Assembly: GCA_028564705.1 (NCBI GenBank) | Contig: JAPXFQ010001003.1 | Span: forward strand, 1,121,001 to 1,185,000 | Length of the DNA: 64,000 nt | Source of the DNA: Apricaphanius iberus | Taxonomy: Eukaryota; Chordata; Actinopteri; Cyprinodontiformes; Aphaniidae | Reading direction: 5' to 3' | Shown here: positions 12,231 through 24,403 of the stretch, piece by piece | How the letters are laid out: every line of letters starts with the position of its first letter | Numbering within the stretch: the stretch's first letter is position 1 | The notes under the pieces: generated by a model | Database searches by the model: none | Seen by the model: only the letters and a program-made list of their open reading frames with translations | Told to the model about the DNA's origin: nothing | Translations under genes and position numbers: made by a program

Positions 12231-12774
12231 ATAAAGTGTTTTGTTACTATATTTGAAAGTCACAGTCTATTTTGTTTTTCTAATGTCAGAGGCTGCTGCA
12301 TAAATATTTTCTGTTACATTTATCTGGAAACCGCCTAAATATGCCATAAAGGAGCTTCTGATTATTTATGTTCTGGAAATTAAAACTGAAAGTTCATATT
12401 TGCTTCAAAGAGTGAATAAATGCCACAATGCAATGTAAAAGGCAGTTGCTGCTGTTTCTGCACCCCCCTCAGAATTGACAAAAAATATGCAAGGGGTCCA
12501 GGACCCCAAAAAGGTTGTGAAACACTGGTCTGTAGACGTGGTTTTAGTGGTTTCCCTGCTGCCATACACCTGACATGACCTAAATAAGTGCTGATTAGTA
12601 GGGTTCTGCAGCACTTGGTTTCATGCTGGGGAGGCAGTGAAATCATGTTGTGTGCTGCAGCAGAGACACATCTAAAACATGAAGGACACTAGGCCCCTGA
12701 AGAACAGGCTTGAGGATCACTGGCGTAAAGGTTGAGATGACAGCAGCTAAATATAGAGATTTTTCATGTAAACC

Positions 12775-13010
12775 ATCTCCAGAGAGCTCTGGACCTTAGA
12801 CCAGTGCAAGGATTTATCTTCCAAAATGACACCTGAAGCTTGTAGCCCAGATAACAAGCGAGCGGCTTCAGGAGCAGTTTGTCAACGACTGAGTGGCCCA
12901 GCTAGAGCTCGGATTTAAACAGAACATCTCCCTAGAAAGTCGTTTAACTCCAACCATCCAACCTGCCTGAGCTTGTCTGGTTCTGCTGCGGAGGATAAAA
13001 TGCCATGAAA
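12775..13010 (+). mobile_element. Tc1-like transposase 3' fragment
   Basis: Recognisable words in order are gatttatcttccaaaatgac, gagtggcccagctagagctc and catccaacctgcctgagctt. They are the standard nucleotide words of the last third of a fish Tc1 transposase gene (F..QQDND, EWP.QSPDLN, PSNL.EL). The frame is broken. A further scrap (ggtggcagcaccacgctgta, near 11257) may be its upstream part. Confidence 0.6.
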
Positions 13011-14784
13011 GAAGTTAGTCAAGCTTGTAGAGACATATCCGAGAAAACTTTAGGTTTAATAACTACCATAGGCTCTTTGACAATATATTCAACATCCTCC
13101 CGAGTGGAAAGAAATGTTTTAGCTTTATATTACTTTTGGGCACTTGGTGGCAGCATTGTTCCAATAAATTCCATGTATGGTAAAGATGCCTTGGAGACTA
13201 AACAAAAGGCAACAAGTGTAAAAGAAACGTATTTATTGCATTTATTGGAATTTGTACATGAATAAAGTCACTCTGGTAGGTAATTCTCCTTTCAGATCCA
13301 TGTTCTCTTTTATTTTAACTAAAAAAATAATAATAATAACCTGTTCAGGAGATGATGCAGGGTCCCTTTAAAATGCAGCAGAAATCACAAGCATGAGAAG
13401 CATTAGTGTGAAAACAGATCTCAGACAGATCAAATCGACAGGTTTCTGACCAGTTGGACTTGACACACATATTCAGGGGAAACCTATTAGCTTCAAGAAT
13501 ATTTTAAATAAAAAAATAAAATGAAAACATTGAGGAAAAGACAGCAACCCACTCAAGAAAAGAACTTTCACTCCCAGGACTTTGCTCTAAATGTGAGGTT
13601 CCTCAAGGTATTACTTCAGGAATACAGATTTAACTACACTATGAACATGGCTATGCATGTAACAGTGATGTGCTTCAAGACGCAAAGAAATGTACCCGCA
13701 TCCCTGAAAAAGATCAGCAGCTTAGGAAAAAAACAAAAAAACTTGAATTTGAGCACATTTGTTAATAGGGCATAAAATCTCGCATTAATAGTTTTTTAAC
13801 ATAAATACTAATGGCAGCTATTGGCAGATCGGATAAACTTTTTGAATAAATAAAACTTTTTGTATTTCAGACATTACTTTTTTCTAAAGTTGATCAGAAT
13901 ATATAAAATGTCTAATTAGTAATCCATGACTTTCATTTAAATGGGTTATTAGAGGGAAAAAAAACTGTGCCAACAGAAATTTTGTTAAAAAATTTTTTTA
14001 ACATTGTATATTCTGGATAAATGCGCTCAAATTAAAGTTTGGTGTTTCAACAGATTATGCCTCAGTGTAAGACTCATTTACTGGCACGCGTTCAACAGAG
14101 GTCTATATATATTTATGGCCTTACTGTAAACGTTTATACAGATTTTATTTAATTGAATAGCAGAATTTTCAGCTGAAGCTCCTTTTTTGGTGGTGACTTC
14201 ATAAAACAGGCCTATTAGAGTAAAACTGGTGTCCAAGAGCTGGTCTTTTGGTTGAAAATTAATCAAGATCTATGCTAAAAAATTAAAGGGAATGAAAAAC
14301 TCTGAATAACTCTTTCTCCAAAAACATAATTTATATGGTAATTTTAGGTCCTGATATTCAAAGTAATTAGAGATTCCTCCCAAACACACAAAAAAAGATT
14401 CTCTTCGTTAGAGGCTCTAATGAATCTGAAGTCTGTTAAGTAACCTCCAAAATGCTGAAATAGACCCATTTAAAAATATGTGCCATTAAAGCCAGAGTGC
14501 ATTGATTTTTGTTTTCCATCTCACAAATTGTCTTTAAGATGTTGATGGCAAATAAGGACACGAGTTAAGCAGTATCTTTCGGTAAAAGCTGTAACTCTGG
14601 CGCCCTCTCATGGTCAATATAAACAGATCTGGTTGATCAAACTGGATGTAAGAGTTAAGTTTTTTTTTTATCTGGTCAGCTAATTATTAATGCTACATGA
14701 ACAACATTAGCAAAACTTAAATCTGCTGCTCTTGAATGAATATGCCCTTTCTTGACTGTAATGAAACATTATCAGGATGATATA

Positions 14785-15309
14785 TGCCTTACAGAAGTAT
14801 TTATACCCCTTTTTTACTTTTGTTAAAACTACAAACTTTAATGTATTTTAGTGGGATTTTATATGATAGACCAACGCAAAGTTGTGCATAATGTACTCTG
14901 AAAAATATAAGTGTTATAAACCTCCTTTATTCTGCTACCCTTCACTAAAATCCAGTGAAACCAAGAAAATCTGCTAAAGGCTGCAGAAGAACCTCTAAAC
15001 ACCCAGCAAGAGCTCCAGTGGAAAGGTTTAGATCAACGCGGAAGGGTGTGCTAGAATGGCCCAATCAAACACCAGATTTAAATCTAACCAGTTTCTGTAG
15101 GTTCAACCCTGCCGGGAGACATACCCATAAGGACTTGCAGATGTAACTACAGTAAAAGCTGGTTATGAATACAAAGTGTTCCCACTCTTTAGATGTTTGT
15201 GATTCTTTGTGCTGGTCATAATATTCCCAATAAAATACACATTTTCTTTTATTTTCAGCAAGAGAAATTCAAAAAGGTTAAGAGTACAAATACCATTGCA
15301 AGGCACTGT
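14785..15309 (+). mobile_element. Internally deleted Tc1-like element (non-autonomous)
   Basis: Both terminal regions remain. The left has gaagtatttatacccctttt and the actttaatgtattttagtgg block; the right ends ccattgcaaggcactg next to TA. Inside, the left end is joined directly to the transposase tail (gaaaggtttagatcaacg, agaatggcccaatcaaacac), so most of the transposase is deleted. It is about 525 bp, lying directly downstream of the snx11 stop codon. Confidence 0.7.
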
Positions 15310-15468
15310 ATATTTAGTTTTTATGTAACAAAACATCTCTTTCTTTGCGTCTTGTTAATGCTTCTTTGGCAGAAGAAAACGTAAGGTATTCCTCATTCTG
15401 GCTCAGTGACAGTCCAGCAGCTTTTATGCGGCCTGTGTAATATTGTTTCACTGATGTATCCACACCTG

Positions 15469-16546
15469 CTAAGCTTCCTCCGCGCCCTCTAAAAGTACCG
15501 AGGCCAGTGCTTCCTGTTTTGTAAATTCACGGTCTACTCCAGACTGGTAGCTGCTCTCCAAGATGCTAAAATCAGCGTTTTCAGTCTGATCTGCATCAGG
15601 TGACGCTGATTCAGGCTCTGGAGAAGTACCATTGGTAGTGTGCTGCTGATCATCATCCCCCCAGTCCTGACCGTTCTCTTTCTTCTCCTTAAATCCATTG
15701 ATGTACAAAATTTTACCTCTTGCATCCTCCACTTCTGACCAGTCCTTGACATCATCAGGGGACGACTTCACCTGCATCTCCTCACCCAGACTTTCGTCCT
15801 CGCTGCACCTGATGATGCTCTCGTTGGAAGACAGCAGGAAGTGGCTGCCATCGTCGCTCTCAGCTCTGTCCTCGTTTTCCGGTTCTTCCCCGTGCGCTTG
15901 TGGCCGTGAGTCACTAAGATCTACGTCTAAACCACCGTTCATGTTCCGACTCTCCTCACGAACTCCTGGCTGAAGGGGCGTCTCCTCTATGTTCTCTGAT
16001 TCTTCGCCTTGCCTGTCGTCTGGCTCCGTTTCGTGGTCTGGTTTGACATCTGTAAAATGACCTTTAGCATCCTGAGAGACGTCTTCTGCTGCAGCATGGG
16101 TTTCTTCGACTTCATTATTGCCCCCCGCAGCCAAAACCTCCTCACACATTTCATTCTCTGAATTTTTCCTTTCTTCAGAGACTGGAGGATCACCTTTGTC
16201 TTCAAAGGCGCTGTCCCCTTCACCGCTGTCTTCATAGCCTAACCCCATGGGTAAGTGCACCTCCACGGGAGTCTGAATCACGCAGCTTCGTTCCGAAGTA
16301 CTGAGGCTCTCTGTGTCATCGCCCAGATAGAACAGGGCCTGTGTGGAGACGCGCTCCTCCTCCACAACCTCCAGCTGCTCGCTCCTCTGGGAGATCCTTA
16401 CCGAGGAGTTTTCCCCGTGCTGCGTTTCATCTGATTTCTGCTCACAGAGCTCCAATATATCTTCCAGAGGGTTTGAATCTCCACCTGGTACTGGCTTAGA
16501 GTTGAGTGTTGGGTTGAGTTGTAGGGAAGGCTGGTGAGGAGCCGGA
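15469..16546 (-). CDS. snx11: snx11 last exon (acidic disordered tail)
   Basis: 1078 nt. The acceptor cctctccacag precedes [20 protein letters not shown], and TAG is at 15469-15471. The exon is one open frame of about 358 codons rich in E, D, S, N and Q, with few hydrophobics and no domain recognised. The single long open frame, lacking stops on this strand only, supports real coding. Human SNX11 has only a short proline/serine tail here. Confidence 0.88.
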
Positions 16547-19500
16547 CTGTGGAGAGGAAACAATGAAACCCTCACTTTATATCTGAAGAACAAAAACGTC
16601 CAATAATATTAAGATTGTACGTTGTTCACCAGATGCAGTGTTTATATCTGGTTGCAACAAGTGAAGAGTTGTAGCTTTTTACAAAAGTCGATCAGTTTGT
16701 TCTGAGCTAGACTTTCTGTTTCTGGTTTATTTAAATCCAGCCAAACCTTAGAAGTCTCTCACTATGGTTCATTTTTTAGAGCTTTCTCTTCTTGTTTGCC
16801 CATTTTAAAGTGTGGACACAAAAGTTCACTATAGCAAATGGACAATATTTATACAGAGGTCAGTCTGGATGAAGAACCCATATGTTCACACTACATCCGT
16901 ATTTATCATTTCAAATGAAATACTTTGTCCTAAAAGTTTGATGCATCAAAAAGACATTTTTAAAACATATTTCAGAATAGTATCACCTCTTCTCTCGTCT
17001 GTATATCTGCGACATTATTCCCCGTTCGTACCTTTCCATGGACTCATAAGAAACGGTCAGACTGTGCTCCCTGATGGGGTCCTCCTGCTGAGCCTGAGCC
17101 AGCCCCCTGTTGGAGGAGGCGTAGGTGAGGATGGCGTCCGTCACAGAGTACGGCGTGAGGCCCTGAACGCAGTCCTGGATGTGACCGACCGGGAGCTGGG
17201 TCTGCAGGAAGAGGTGGAGCTGGCTGTCCGACAGACACACTGTGGTGTGCACCACTCTGAAACCAAAACAGACCATAGTCCATAAAACCTTACTGCACAA
17301 AACTTGACTTTATCAGAAAAAAAAAAACTGACTTGTCTAAGAAGGCTTGAAGTCCTCTCCGTCTTTTCTCCAAGAAGTCCTCGTTGTTGAAGGAGAAGAA
17401 GGACTTTCCAGGAAGATCCGGGACAGGACTAAAGGATAACAACAAGGCCTTTCAAACGTCTGATATAAGGACACACATACTGATACATAAACTAGTAAGT
17501 TGTCGGTAAAACATGTTTATAATAACTGGTGTGTTTGAGACTTTAAGCCACACTAGGTTCATTTTAAGTCCCTGAGTGAAGTTCTCAGTCTCTGTGCCTG
17601 AAATAGCATTCAGATGTTAAATGTGCCTCTAAGTTATTATATAAACAATACAAATGTTCTTCAGTAAAACCTAAACAAAAATGGAATTCAATATAGTCTC
17701 TTTGCATACTGCTAGTTAACTACAAACATCTTAAAGCACTTTACAAAACAAAGTAGTTAATTCCCAGTTATATATGATGGAGTTGAGACCATTTCATTGT
17801 AAAACAATTAAAAAAAAATCCAATCATAAAATAACATGAAAAAAATGTCATTGTGATGGTATTGGAGAAGCTCCCTCAGCAGCTAAAAGTTGCATCTTTA
17901 AATCACCTGGTCTCCATAGTAACCATTAAACACAATCTATATCTAAATGTGTATGGTAAAATTTGTGAGGAAAAACATATCTGGTTTGCTAAACTCTAGC
18001 AGAACTGTGCTTTGGTCAGATAAAAACTGAGCCTTAGGTGAGTGTAGTCTGAAACTAAAATATGAATATGCAGGAAAGCAACTTATGCTCTTTTTTGCAC
18101 AGCTGCAGTGTTTTACCTTTTAATTTGTTTGTTTCATGCTATTAACTCATGGGCTAACAAACCAAACTGACAACAGCAAACACTGATCCTTTTGCAGGTT
18201 TTTAATCAACTTCACATTAACCAGAAACAGGTACAAAAATATGTAGGGCCATCCCTGCAAAATTTAGCAATATAGAAATTAATGTGGAAATAAATCATAT
18301 AAATAAAATTGAAAATAAATAAAAGTGGAAATAATTAATTTCACATTGATTTTTTCCCCCGACATTTATTTATTACTATATTTAATTAAAAAATCTATTT
18401 TCAATTTTATTCATTTCCATGTTTTTTTCTGTTTTCATTTACAAATGTATTTCCAATTTTATTTCGACATTTATTTATTTCGACATTTATGTATTTTTTT
18501 CTATATTTATTTAAACATGTATTTCTTTATTTATTTATTTATTCATATCTACATTTATTTGTCAGTTTTAGCAGAAACCCCCAAATGATAAAGCTTTAAA
18601 GTGTTTGTATTTTAAACAGTAACCATGAGACCAGGAGTGTCTGACTTACACCAATCCCGCATTTTTCTGCAGCTTCTTCCTGAGCCACTCAAACTCGCTG
18701 TAGCGCCGCCGAACACAGGACGTCTTAGCCGTGAAGGCTTTACTGTTAGTCTGAGAGCAAAACAGAGAAGTGTGAAAATTAAAAATTAATGCAGAACCAG
18801 CGAACAGATAGCCTGAGAAATCACATTAGAGCAACGGTGAGTGTTTCATGATCGTTATAATAAATAAAACTGCAACAATCTGGCCTTTATCAGACCCAAC
18901 CTGCTAATTTTGTGTTCTCAAACCATTATCTGATATTTAATAAACTTACAAGTACATCCTGTTTGACACATTTATAGACCCAAATGATCAGTTTTGAGTT
19001 TTTAATTAATAAAAATGGAAAACTAAAACCAGATTTTTGAGTATAGTAAATGTGACTCAAGAGGAAATAGGGTGACTGATCTTTACTAAAAAAAAAAAAA
19101 AAATTTCCATTGAAGCATTCTTAAATTGTTTTTGCAAAGTATATCAGATCAGTTAAATCTGCTGCACAGAAATTACAGGACATTTAAATTTATTCATGTT
19201 TAATAGAAAAAAAATGTGAATTTGACTTTGTTGAGAATAAGCAGCTTTAAGTAAAAAGAACAAATAAAAATTCACCTCATTAATTCGAGCTGCATGAAAT
19301 GTCACAGAGCTTATAGCCGGTGGGCAGTTCTACCACATGTCACATTTGTTCCAGTAACGTGTGACATATTCCACTGTGATGTTTGCATCACAAGCCGCTA
19401 CCCCCTGACGTCCCGGAACAGATTCGAATTTTACACGTGATAGTTTGCGTTCTGTTATCAGAGCAAGCATAAAAGTCCCTAAGGACATAAATCCTTTACT

Positions 19501-21527
19501 CCTTCCTTATCTTTATTTTTACCATTCCAAAGAGCCACTGTCATGAGTAAATAAAGTTTTCTCTCAAAAAAAAAAAGTACACCTCTGCTCTGAAGCACAC
19601 AGGTATGTGTTGACACGATGCCAGGCAGGAAAGAAATAAGCAACCGCTGCTAAATATCAACCTAGGATGTGTTATAAGGTGATCTAAATCATTTTACTAT
19701 GAGAAGAAGTGGAAAACATTTTAAATTGTTACCAATCTTATTAGGAGTGGACGCCCCCCCACATGTCCACCTAAAGATCGAACCACGCAATGCTCAGACA
19801 AAATGCTAAAAACCAAACAAAATGCTAGAGTCAGAGATCATCTGACAAATCTCCTAGACAAAGCTGTTGGGTGAGCTTTCGTTGCAACTAACTGCGCCCT
19901 CTCCTTCATCCTACGGCCGTTTCTCTCTTAGATGAAGCCGCTAAAGGAGCTACTACTGCCAATAACTTCTTACTTTCTTTAACTTATAAAATACTCCTGC
20001 ATCACATGTTCTTTCTGTGTCTGTGCTCGGTTGTGGCAGATGGTCGCTTGTACTGAATCAGGTTCTGGTTCTATTGTAGATTTCTCCCTGTTAGAAAGGA
20101 GTTTTTTCCCTCTCCACTGTACGCTTGCTCAGTACAAGGAATTTCTGTAAAATCAATAACACAATACAGGTGATCATCTACTATCAGGACATGCTCATAC
20201 AGGAGAAGTGAATGCTGTAAGTCAATGACTCAACGCAATCTGCTGGGATTCCCTAGGTAGAAAACTTTTACACTGACTGGGATAACGGACTAAACGTAAT
20301 ATAACTAGGATCAATTGGAAAGTATGTATGATTGAATAGAAATGACTTTTTTGTAAAGTGCCTTGAGATGGCATGTGTTGTGAATTGGCCCTAGCTAAGT
20401 AAACTCAACTGAACTGAGGTGAAGTTTGACCCAAGCTAGGTCATCAACAAGGCAATGATCCCAAACACAGCAGGAAATCTGCAACAGACTGGTTGGAAAA
20501 GCAAAATCCAGTCCAGTCAGAGCGCGACCTTCAGACAGGAAGTCACTACAGAGAGCCATCGTGGCAACATGTGATTTCAGAAGCAGTCGGATCGCGGAGT
20601 GTCTGTGAATCATTTAAATCACTAAACGACAGTTCAACAGCAAACCAACAAATTGATGCGGGATCACATGAGGTCACATGATCTCGGTCAATTTCATGAC
20701 TCAACGCTCACGACCGATTTCTCTGTGCAAGAGTCTTTTACTGCTGACAAAGCATTTAACACCAGCCGCTGCCTTGACAACATCATCAACACATGTCTAA
20801 ATTAAATGATGCTGAAGAACGTGGGGGATTTTAACCTGGAAAGGGACTATCTTTGTAGTTTTTAACATCAATAAAATATGCTATAACTCAATAGAGCTGG
20901 AAAGCATTTTCTAAGTATTGTTGGGTGTGTGTTTTTTATGTCCTCACAGCATTTTTACAGGTTTTTGAAACAACTACTGCAGAAGTCTCTGCTGATCAAT
21001 CTTAAAGTGTTTTATTTGGAATCATTAAGTGTTGCAAAAATCCCTCAGAGCGCAAGGTGTTAAAAAAAGTTGGCAATATTTGAAGTAAAATAAACTAAAT
21101 CTAAAAATGTTAGCGATTAAAATGTTCAGTTGAAACTCACATGTAGGAATATTTTGTAGTCGACGTATGAATTCCAAGAGCCCTCGTTCTGAATGCGGGG
21201 ATCTTGGACTCGCACTGCAACGAACTCCTTCAAGACAAAAACAGAGATGTTTAGATAAAATATCTCTGATAAAATGAAATGGCAGTGAAAGTTTTTTTTT
21301 TCTGTGTGACCGATAAAGATCTAGGAACACCATGTGCCTCTTCTGTAAAAAACAAAAGTTCCCCAAATACTCAAAGATGATTATTGTTCTGGAAGCTTTT
21401 TTTTTTTTAAAGAAAGGCTTCTACTGTCCTGTATATGAATGACCAAAACAGGAACTGGTGGTAAATATTTCCTCTGTGGAGGAGAGAGTAGGAAGTCACT
21501 CACATCGTCTTCGTGATTACTGATCAT
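15469..21527 (-). CDS. snx11: snx11, sorting nexin-11 with long acidic C-terminal tail
   Basis: Sorting nexin 11 binds PI3P through an extended PX domain and acts on endosome/lysosome trafficking. The coding exons are 21504-21527, 21141-21227, 18650-18750, 17333-17428, 17032-17256 and 15469-16546. All have GT-AG borders and join in frame to 1611 nt (536 aa). The start MISNHEDD aligns with human MSENQEQE. The PX core is present: [35 protein letters not shown] (the basic RRRY/R lipid pocket), the proline loop [12 protein letters not shown], and RRRGLQAFL. The extension [19 protein letters not shown] is the PXe helix pair. Human SNX11 is about 270 aa; here the last exon adds about 358 residues that are Glu/Asp/Ser-rich and look disordered. 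The neighbour skap1 converges on it. Confidence 0.93.
17032..17256 (-). CDS. snx11: snx11 exon 6 (PX-extended helices)
   Basis: 225 nt encode [20 protein letters not shown] and [12 protein letters not shown], then [20 protein letters not shown]. These correspond to the PXe extension specific to SNX10/SNX11. The donor is gtacga. Confidence 0.95.
17333..17428 (-). CDS. snx11: snx11 exon 5 (proline loop and helix)
   Basis: 96 nt encode [20 protein letters not shown] then [13 protein letters not shown]. The PxxP membrane loop and the RRRGL helix of the PX domain are intact. The donor is gtcagt. Confidence 0.95.
17429..18649 (-). other. snx11: snx11 intron 4
   Basis: Unique AT-rich sequence. From 18290 to 18570 there is a low-complexity run of (ATTT)n and (TTTATTTCGACA) units. 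The open frame at 18325-18588 is only this low-complexity run and is not a gene. Confidence 0.7.
18650..18750 (-). CDS. snx11: snx11 exon 4 (PX lipid-binding region)
   Basis: 101 nt encode [20 protein letters not shown] then [13 protein letters not shown]. The RRRYxEF motif carries the phosphoinositide-contacting arginine and tyrosine. The donor is gtaagt. Confidence 0.95.
18751..21140 (-). other. snx11: snx11 intron 3
   Basis: Holds a degenerate Tc1-like element with a nested repeat (19757-20560) and otherwise unique sequence. No exon is needed here, because exons 3 and 4 join in frame. Confidence 0.65.
19757..20560 (+). mobile_element. Degenerate Tc1-like element with nested repeat
   Basis: The left part has cacctaaagatcgaaccacg and the right part has caatgatcccaaacacagca, both words of a fish Tc1-like family. 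Between them (about 19880-20415) lies another common fish repeat ending gtaaagtgccttgagatggc and gtgaattggc. The whole is broken by stops. Confidence 0.5.
21141..21227 (-). CDS. snx11: snx11 exon 3 (PX beta strands)
   Basis: 87 nt encode [16 protein letters not shown] and [13 protein letters not shown], closely matching human [20 protein letters not shown]. The donor is gtgagt and the acceptor is tgaag. Confidence 0.95.
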
Positions 21528-21543
21528 CCTACCGAGAACCGCA
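21504..21543 (-). CDS. snx11: snx11 exon 2 (start codon exon)
   Basis: A 40-nt exon with acceptor ttctgtttgcag above 21543 and donor gtgagt below 21504. ATG at 21525-21527 (context taggATGa, A at -3) begins MISNHEDD, and the exon ends on a codon boundary. The eight coding codons precede the PX domain. Confidence 0.85.
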
Positions 21544-23479
21544 CTGCAAACAGAAGAAGAGACAGATAAACAGGTTTGGAGAGATTGCATAATTGTGCAT
21601 TTTCAATATGTCTGGCATAAGTTGGTGAATCATTATCCAAAGCAGAAGCTGGTCAGTTCAAATCTGCAGAGTCATTTCTGTGGTCACTTTGCTTCTCGAT
21701 TCAGCTTATTTTTATACTTCAACAACCACACCTCTGGACTCACGTTGATTTGTTCAGTCGACTAAGAAATTAACGGGATCCCTTCTCTTGTTTTCAAATG
21801 CATCTAAATGACATTATTTTCAGTCTATAAATGAGTCAATCAATGATATCCAATCATCCCCGATGCACCCTGAGTTAAAACTCAAATTAAAGTTGAGGAC
21901 ATTCTGCTTGATTTAAAACTACTACCTCAAACTAACAACCGGTGGCACTTTTCTGTCTCTTCAAAGAAACAAAAACAACAAAAAAAACGGTACTGTTCAG
22001 AAAGAGCCTGATCTGGCCATATCTACAACTTACCCATTTTCCAAAAAGTTTTAGCTTGTATTATTTAGTTTAAAATGAATAACTGTGTTTTACTCCAACA
22101 CATTTAACACCACAGAAGAGAGTTCATAAATAAATTAAATAAATTTCACCAATTTCCACCGCCTTGACTTCCTAAAAGCTGTTTTGGAAGAAAATCCAGC
22201 TGAAAATTTCATTTTGTGTTCTTGACATAAAATGCAAATATTGCTACAATATTTCAGATGGAAATGTTTCCGCTCAGTTTAAGAACAAGGATAAAAAACG
22301 TCAATTTTCAAAAAATGAACAACTTTATGCCCTGTTTTATTTTTTCATTTATAGGTTATTATGTGACAGCTACTTTCCCATATTCTCTCCCACATTTCCC
22401 ATACTAATTTGGACCGTCGACAAATCCTTACAGACAATAAATGGGTTCACTGCAAAAGCAGATGTGTCAAAAATGACATGTCCAGAGTTTGATAAGGGAC
22501 TACATATGTTGTGTAGATTTTAGCACACAGTGTGTAATCCTCCAATCAATTGATTGACACAGTGAAAGTGTTTTGTGTGTTCTACTGTGCCTGAAGATCT
22601 GGCACAGGAAATTTTGTGATTTTAAAATAAAATAACCTGAAAAAGCAAATATACATTAAGCAACAAAAAGATGCATATCAATATGTGCAAAAAATTAATG
22701 AACAGGTTAACGGTAGCAATTATTCAAAATCTCTTACACATACAATGTGCTAAAATTTATTCAACATGTATAGTTGATCACACTCAGGAGATGTGTCATT
22801 TTTAACATGTCTGTTTTTGCAGTGTTACTGTTTAGGATTTTTTTAAAACAACAGATTATTAATCTATATTTGAAAGATTTATAGCTAAAAATCTACTTAT
22901 TTGATATGTTAGCACTGGCTTCACAATATAGAGACACCATTTTCAATGCAATACAAATATGAACAAGTTTATAATCCCCAAGGACTGATAGGATACAATA
23001 GTTGATTAGTTCAAATATAAGTATAATGCATTCATGCTCTACAATATATTGGCTAGTTTCATTGAATCTCCCCACCATTAAGGCCCAAACCTGACACAGC
23101 TTTTAGTGACAGTCAATGACTGAGACGCAAAGGTTCTTGGAGGGCTGTGAGGAAATATGTTATGATTAAATAGATTCATAGTTAGCTATTAGATGACATA
23201 TACTTTTTCTAACTTCTCCAATATTTACCGTCAATTAACTTGAAATGCTTTAACTTTTCTAATTTGCAACCTGTGTCAAGTTATTTACATCCAAAAGAGT
23301 ACATAAAAAATATCTTACCTAAGAAATATAAACACAACAAAAGAATATTGGTTATCGTCTAAACCTTATTTTATTGCTATTTTGATACATAGAAAAAGGC
23401 AAAGATTGTATAAAAACTACCTGGTAGTAATCAATCAAGGCCAATGTCTATGTTTTAATGTCCAAGTAGATGGATGTGG

Positions 23480-23865
23480 TTTTGTTATAGGCTGAGGAGG
23501 GGAGTTGCCTTCCTTCAGCCTGCTGACTAACAGTGTGGACACCTAGTTCCAGCATTCACTGGGTTAGAGGCGTGGTCCAGCATGACAGGTAGCCAGTCCA
23601 TCACAATACCAACATGGAGACACAGGCCAACCAACCACAAACAGACACACACAACTAAGGATAATTTGGAGAAACCATCAACCTAAAAGTCATGTTTTTA
23701 GACTCTGGGGGAGTCTAAAAACATTTATTGCTCCTTGGTCTCCTTGCGCACACATGCGCAAGGAGACCATGCAAATTCCGTGCAGAAAGACCCCAGCTTG
23801 GGATGCAGACCCAGGGCTTTCCTGCTACTAAATGTGCCATGGGGCAGCTCTAAAAAGCACCCAAT
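23480..23865 (-). repeat. Fish LINE/SINE-type interspersed repeat, minus orientation
   Basis: The right part (gcagaaagaccccagcttgg, gctactaaatgtgccatg) is the reverse of a very common fish repeat that starts GGTGGCGCAGTGG and contains a GGTTCGAATCC-like segment. Related copies are at 32411-32540 and 63300-63420. Confidence 0.5.
23692..23768. repeat. Two adjacent perfect 14-bp hairpins
   Basis: Hairpin 1 has arms 23692-23705 (atgtttttagactc) and 23711-23724, loop 5 nt. Hairpin 2 has arms 23737-23750 (ggtctccttgcgca) and 23755-23768, loop 4 nt. Both are perfect and 12 nt apart. Confidence 0.95.
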
Positions 23866-24403
23866 TTTCTTATTTGTATGACTGAAGATGATTTTATAAT
23901 TTTAACTCAGTAATCTCTTTCTTTAGAGCATGTTGTTTTTGTGTGAGGTGCTTTGGAGATCCAGAAGAACACAAGCATTTTTATAAGAAAGTAATTGGTT
24001 TGATGAGGTATTTGCGGTTTTCAAAATTAGAGTTTAAAAAAAAGTGAGATTAGTGCCAGTCAAGAATAAAATCGCAATAAATAAAAATACAAACGTCGTC
24101 AATAATTCCTCAAAATAGGAACTATAAATGCCTTTAAGCCATCGAGTACTACTCCATCTAGAAACTGACAGCAGTGTCTGCTCTACAGTTGACTACAATG
24201 TCTTAACCCAGCGTAAAACAAGACGAAACTAAGTAAGTTTTAGAATCTCCAGACGTTTTTAAACATGCCAAGAACAATGATTTAAACAAAGCAGCTGTAA
24301 CTTCATAAATTGTTTCTGTTTTTCTGTTTACAGGCCTGACTGACTGATTTATTATTCTTTTAAACAAGATGGCTAATATTTTAGCTAAACGACAGCTACT
24401 TAC

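Larger units (their letters stand above)
11470..12527. mobile_element. Candidate hAT-like element
   Basis: The left end reads CAGTGTTTCTTAAGCGG and the right end, on the other strand, CAGTGTTTCACAACC; both match the CAGTGTTTC start common to vertebrate hAT ends. No matching 8-bp target duplication is evident, so these could be ends of two different copies. Confidence 0.35.
10086..14784. other. skap1-snx11 intergenic spacer, transposon-rich
   Basis: The two genes are tail to tail here. I see Tc1-like and hAT-like scraps (listed separately), an inverted repeat at 12172-12230 and AT-rich filler. Short open frames at 11020-11211, 12380-12646, 13005-13265, 13521-13775 and 14078-14266 show no family resemblance beyond repeat content. 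Confidence 0.6.
21544..24403 (-). other. snx11: snx11 intron 1
   Basis: Mostly unique AT-rich sequence. A minus-strand fish interspersed repeat lies at about 23480-23865 and carries two perfect hairpins (see below). Confidence 0.55.

Noticed and set aside
15534..16537. Frames of 64-91 codons overlapping the last snx11 exon
   Set aside because: Shadows of the long minus-strand exon, with no independent support.
18325..18588. 87-codon frame rich in Phe, Ile and Tyr
   Set aside because: It is a reading of (ATTT)n low-complexity DNA.
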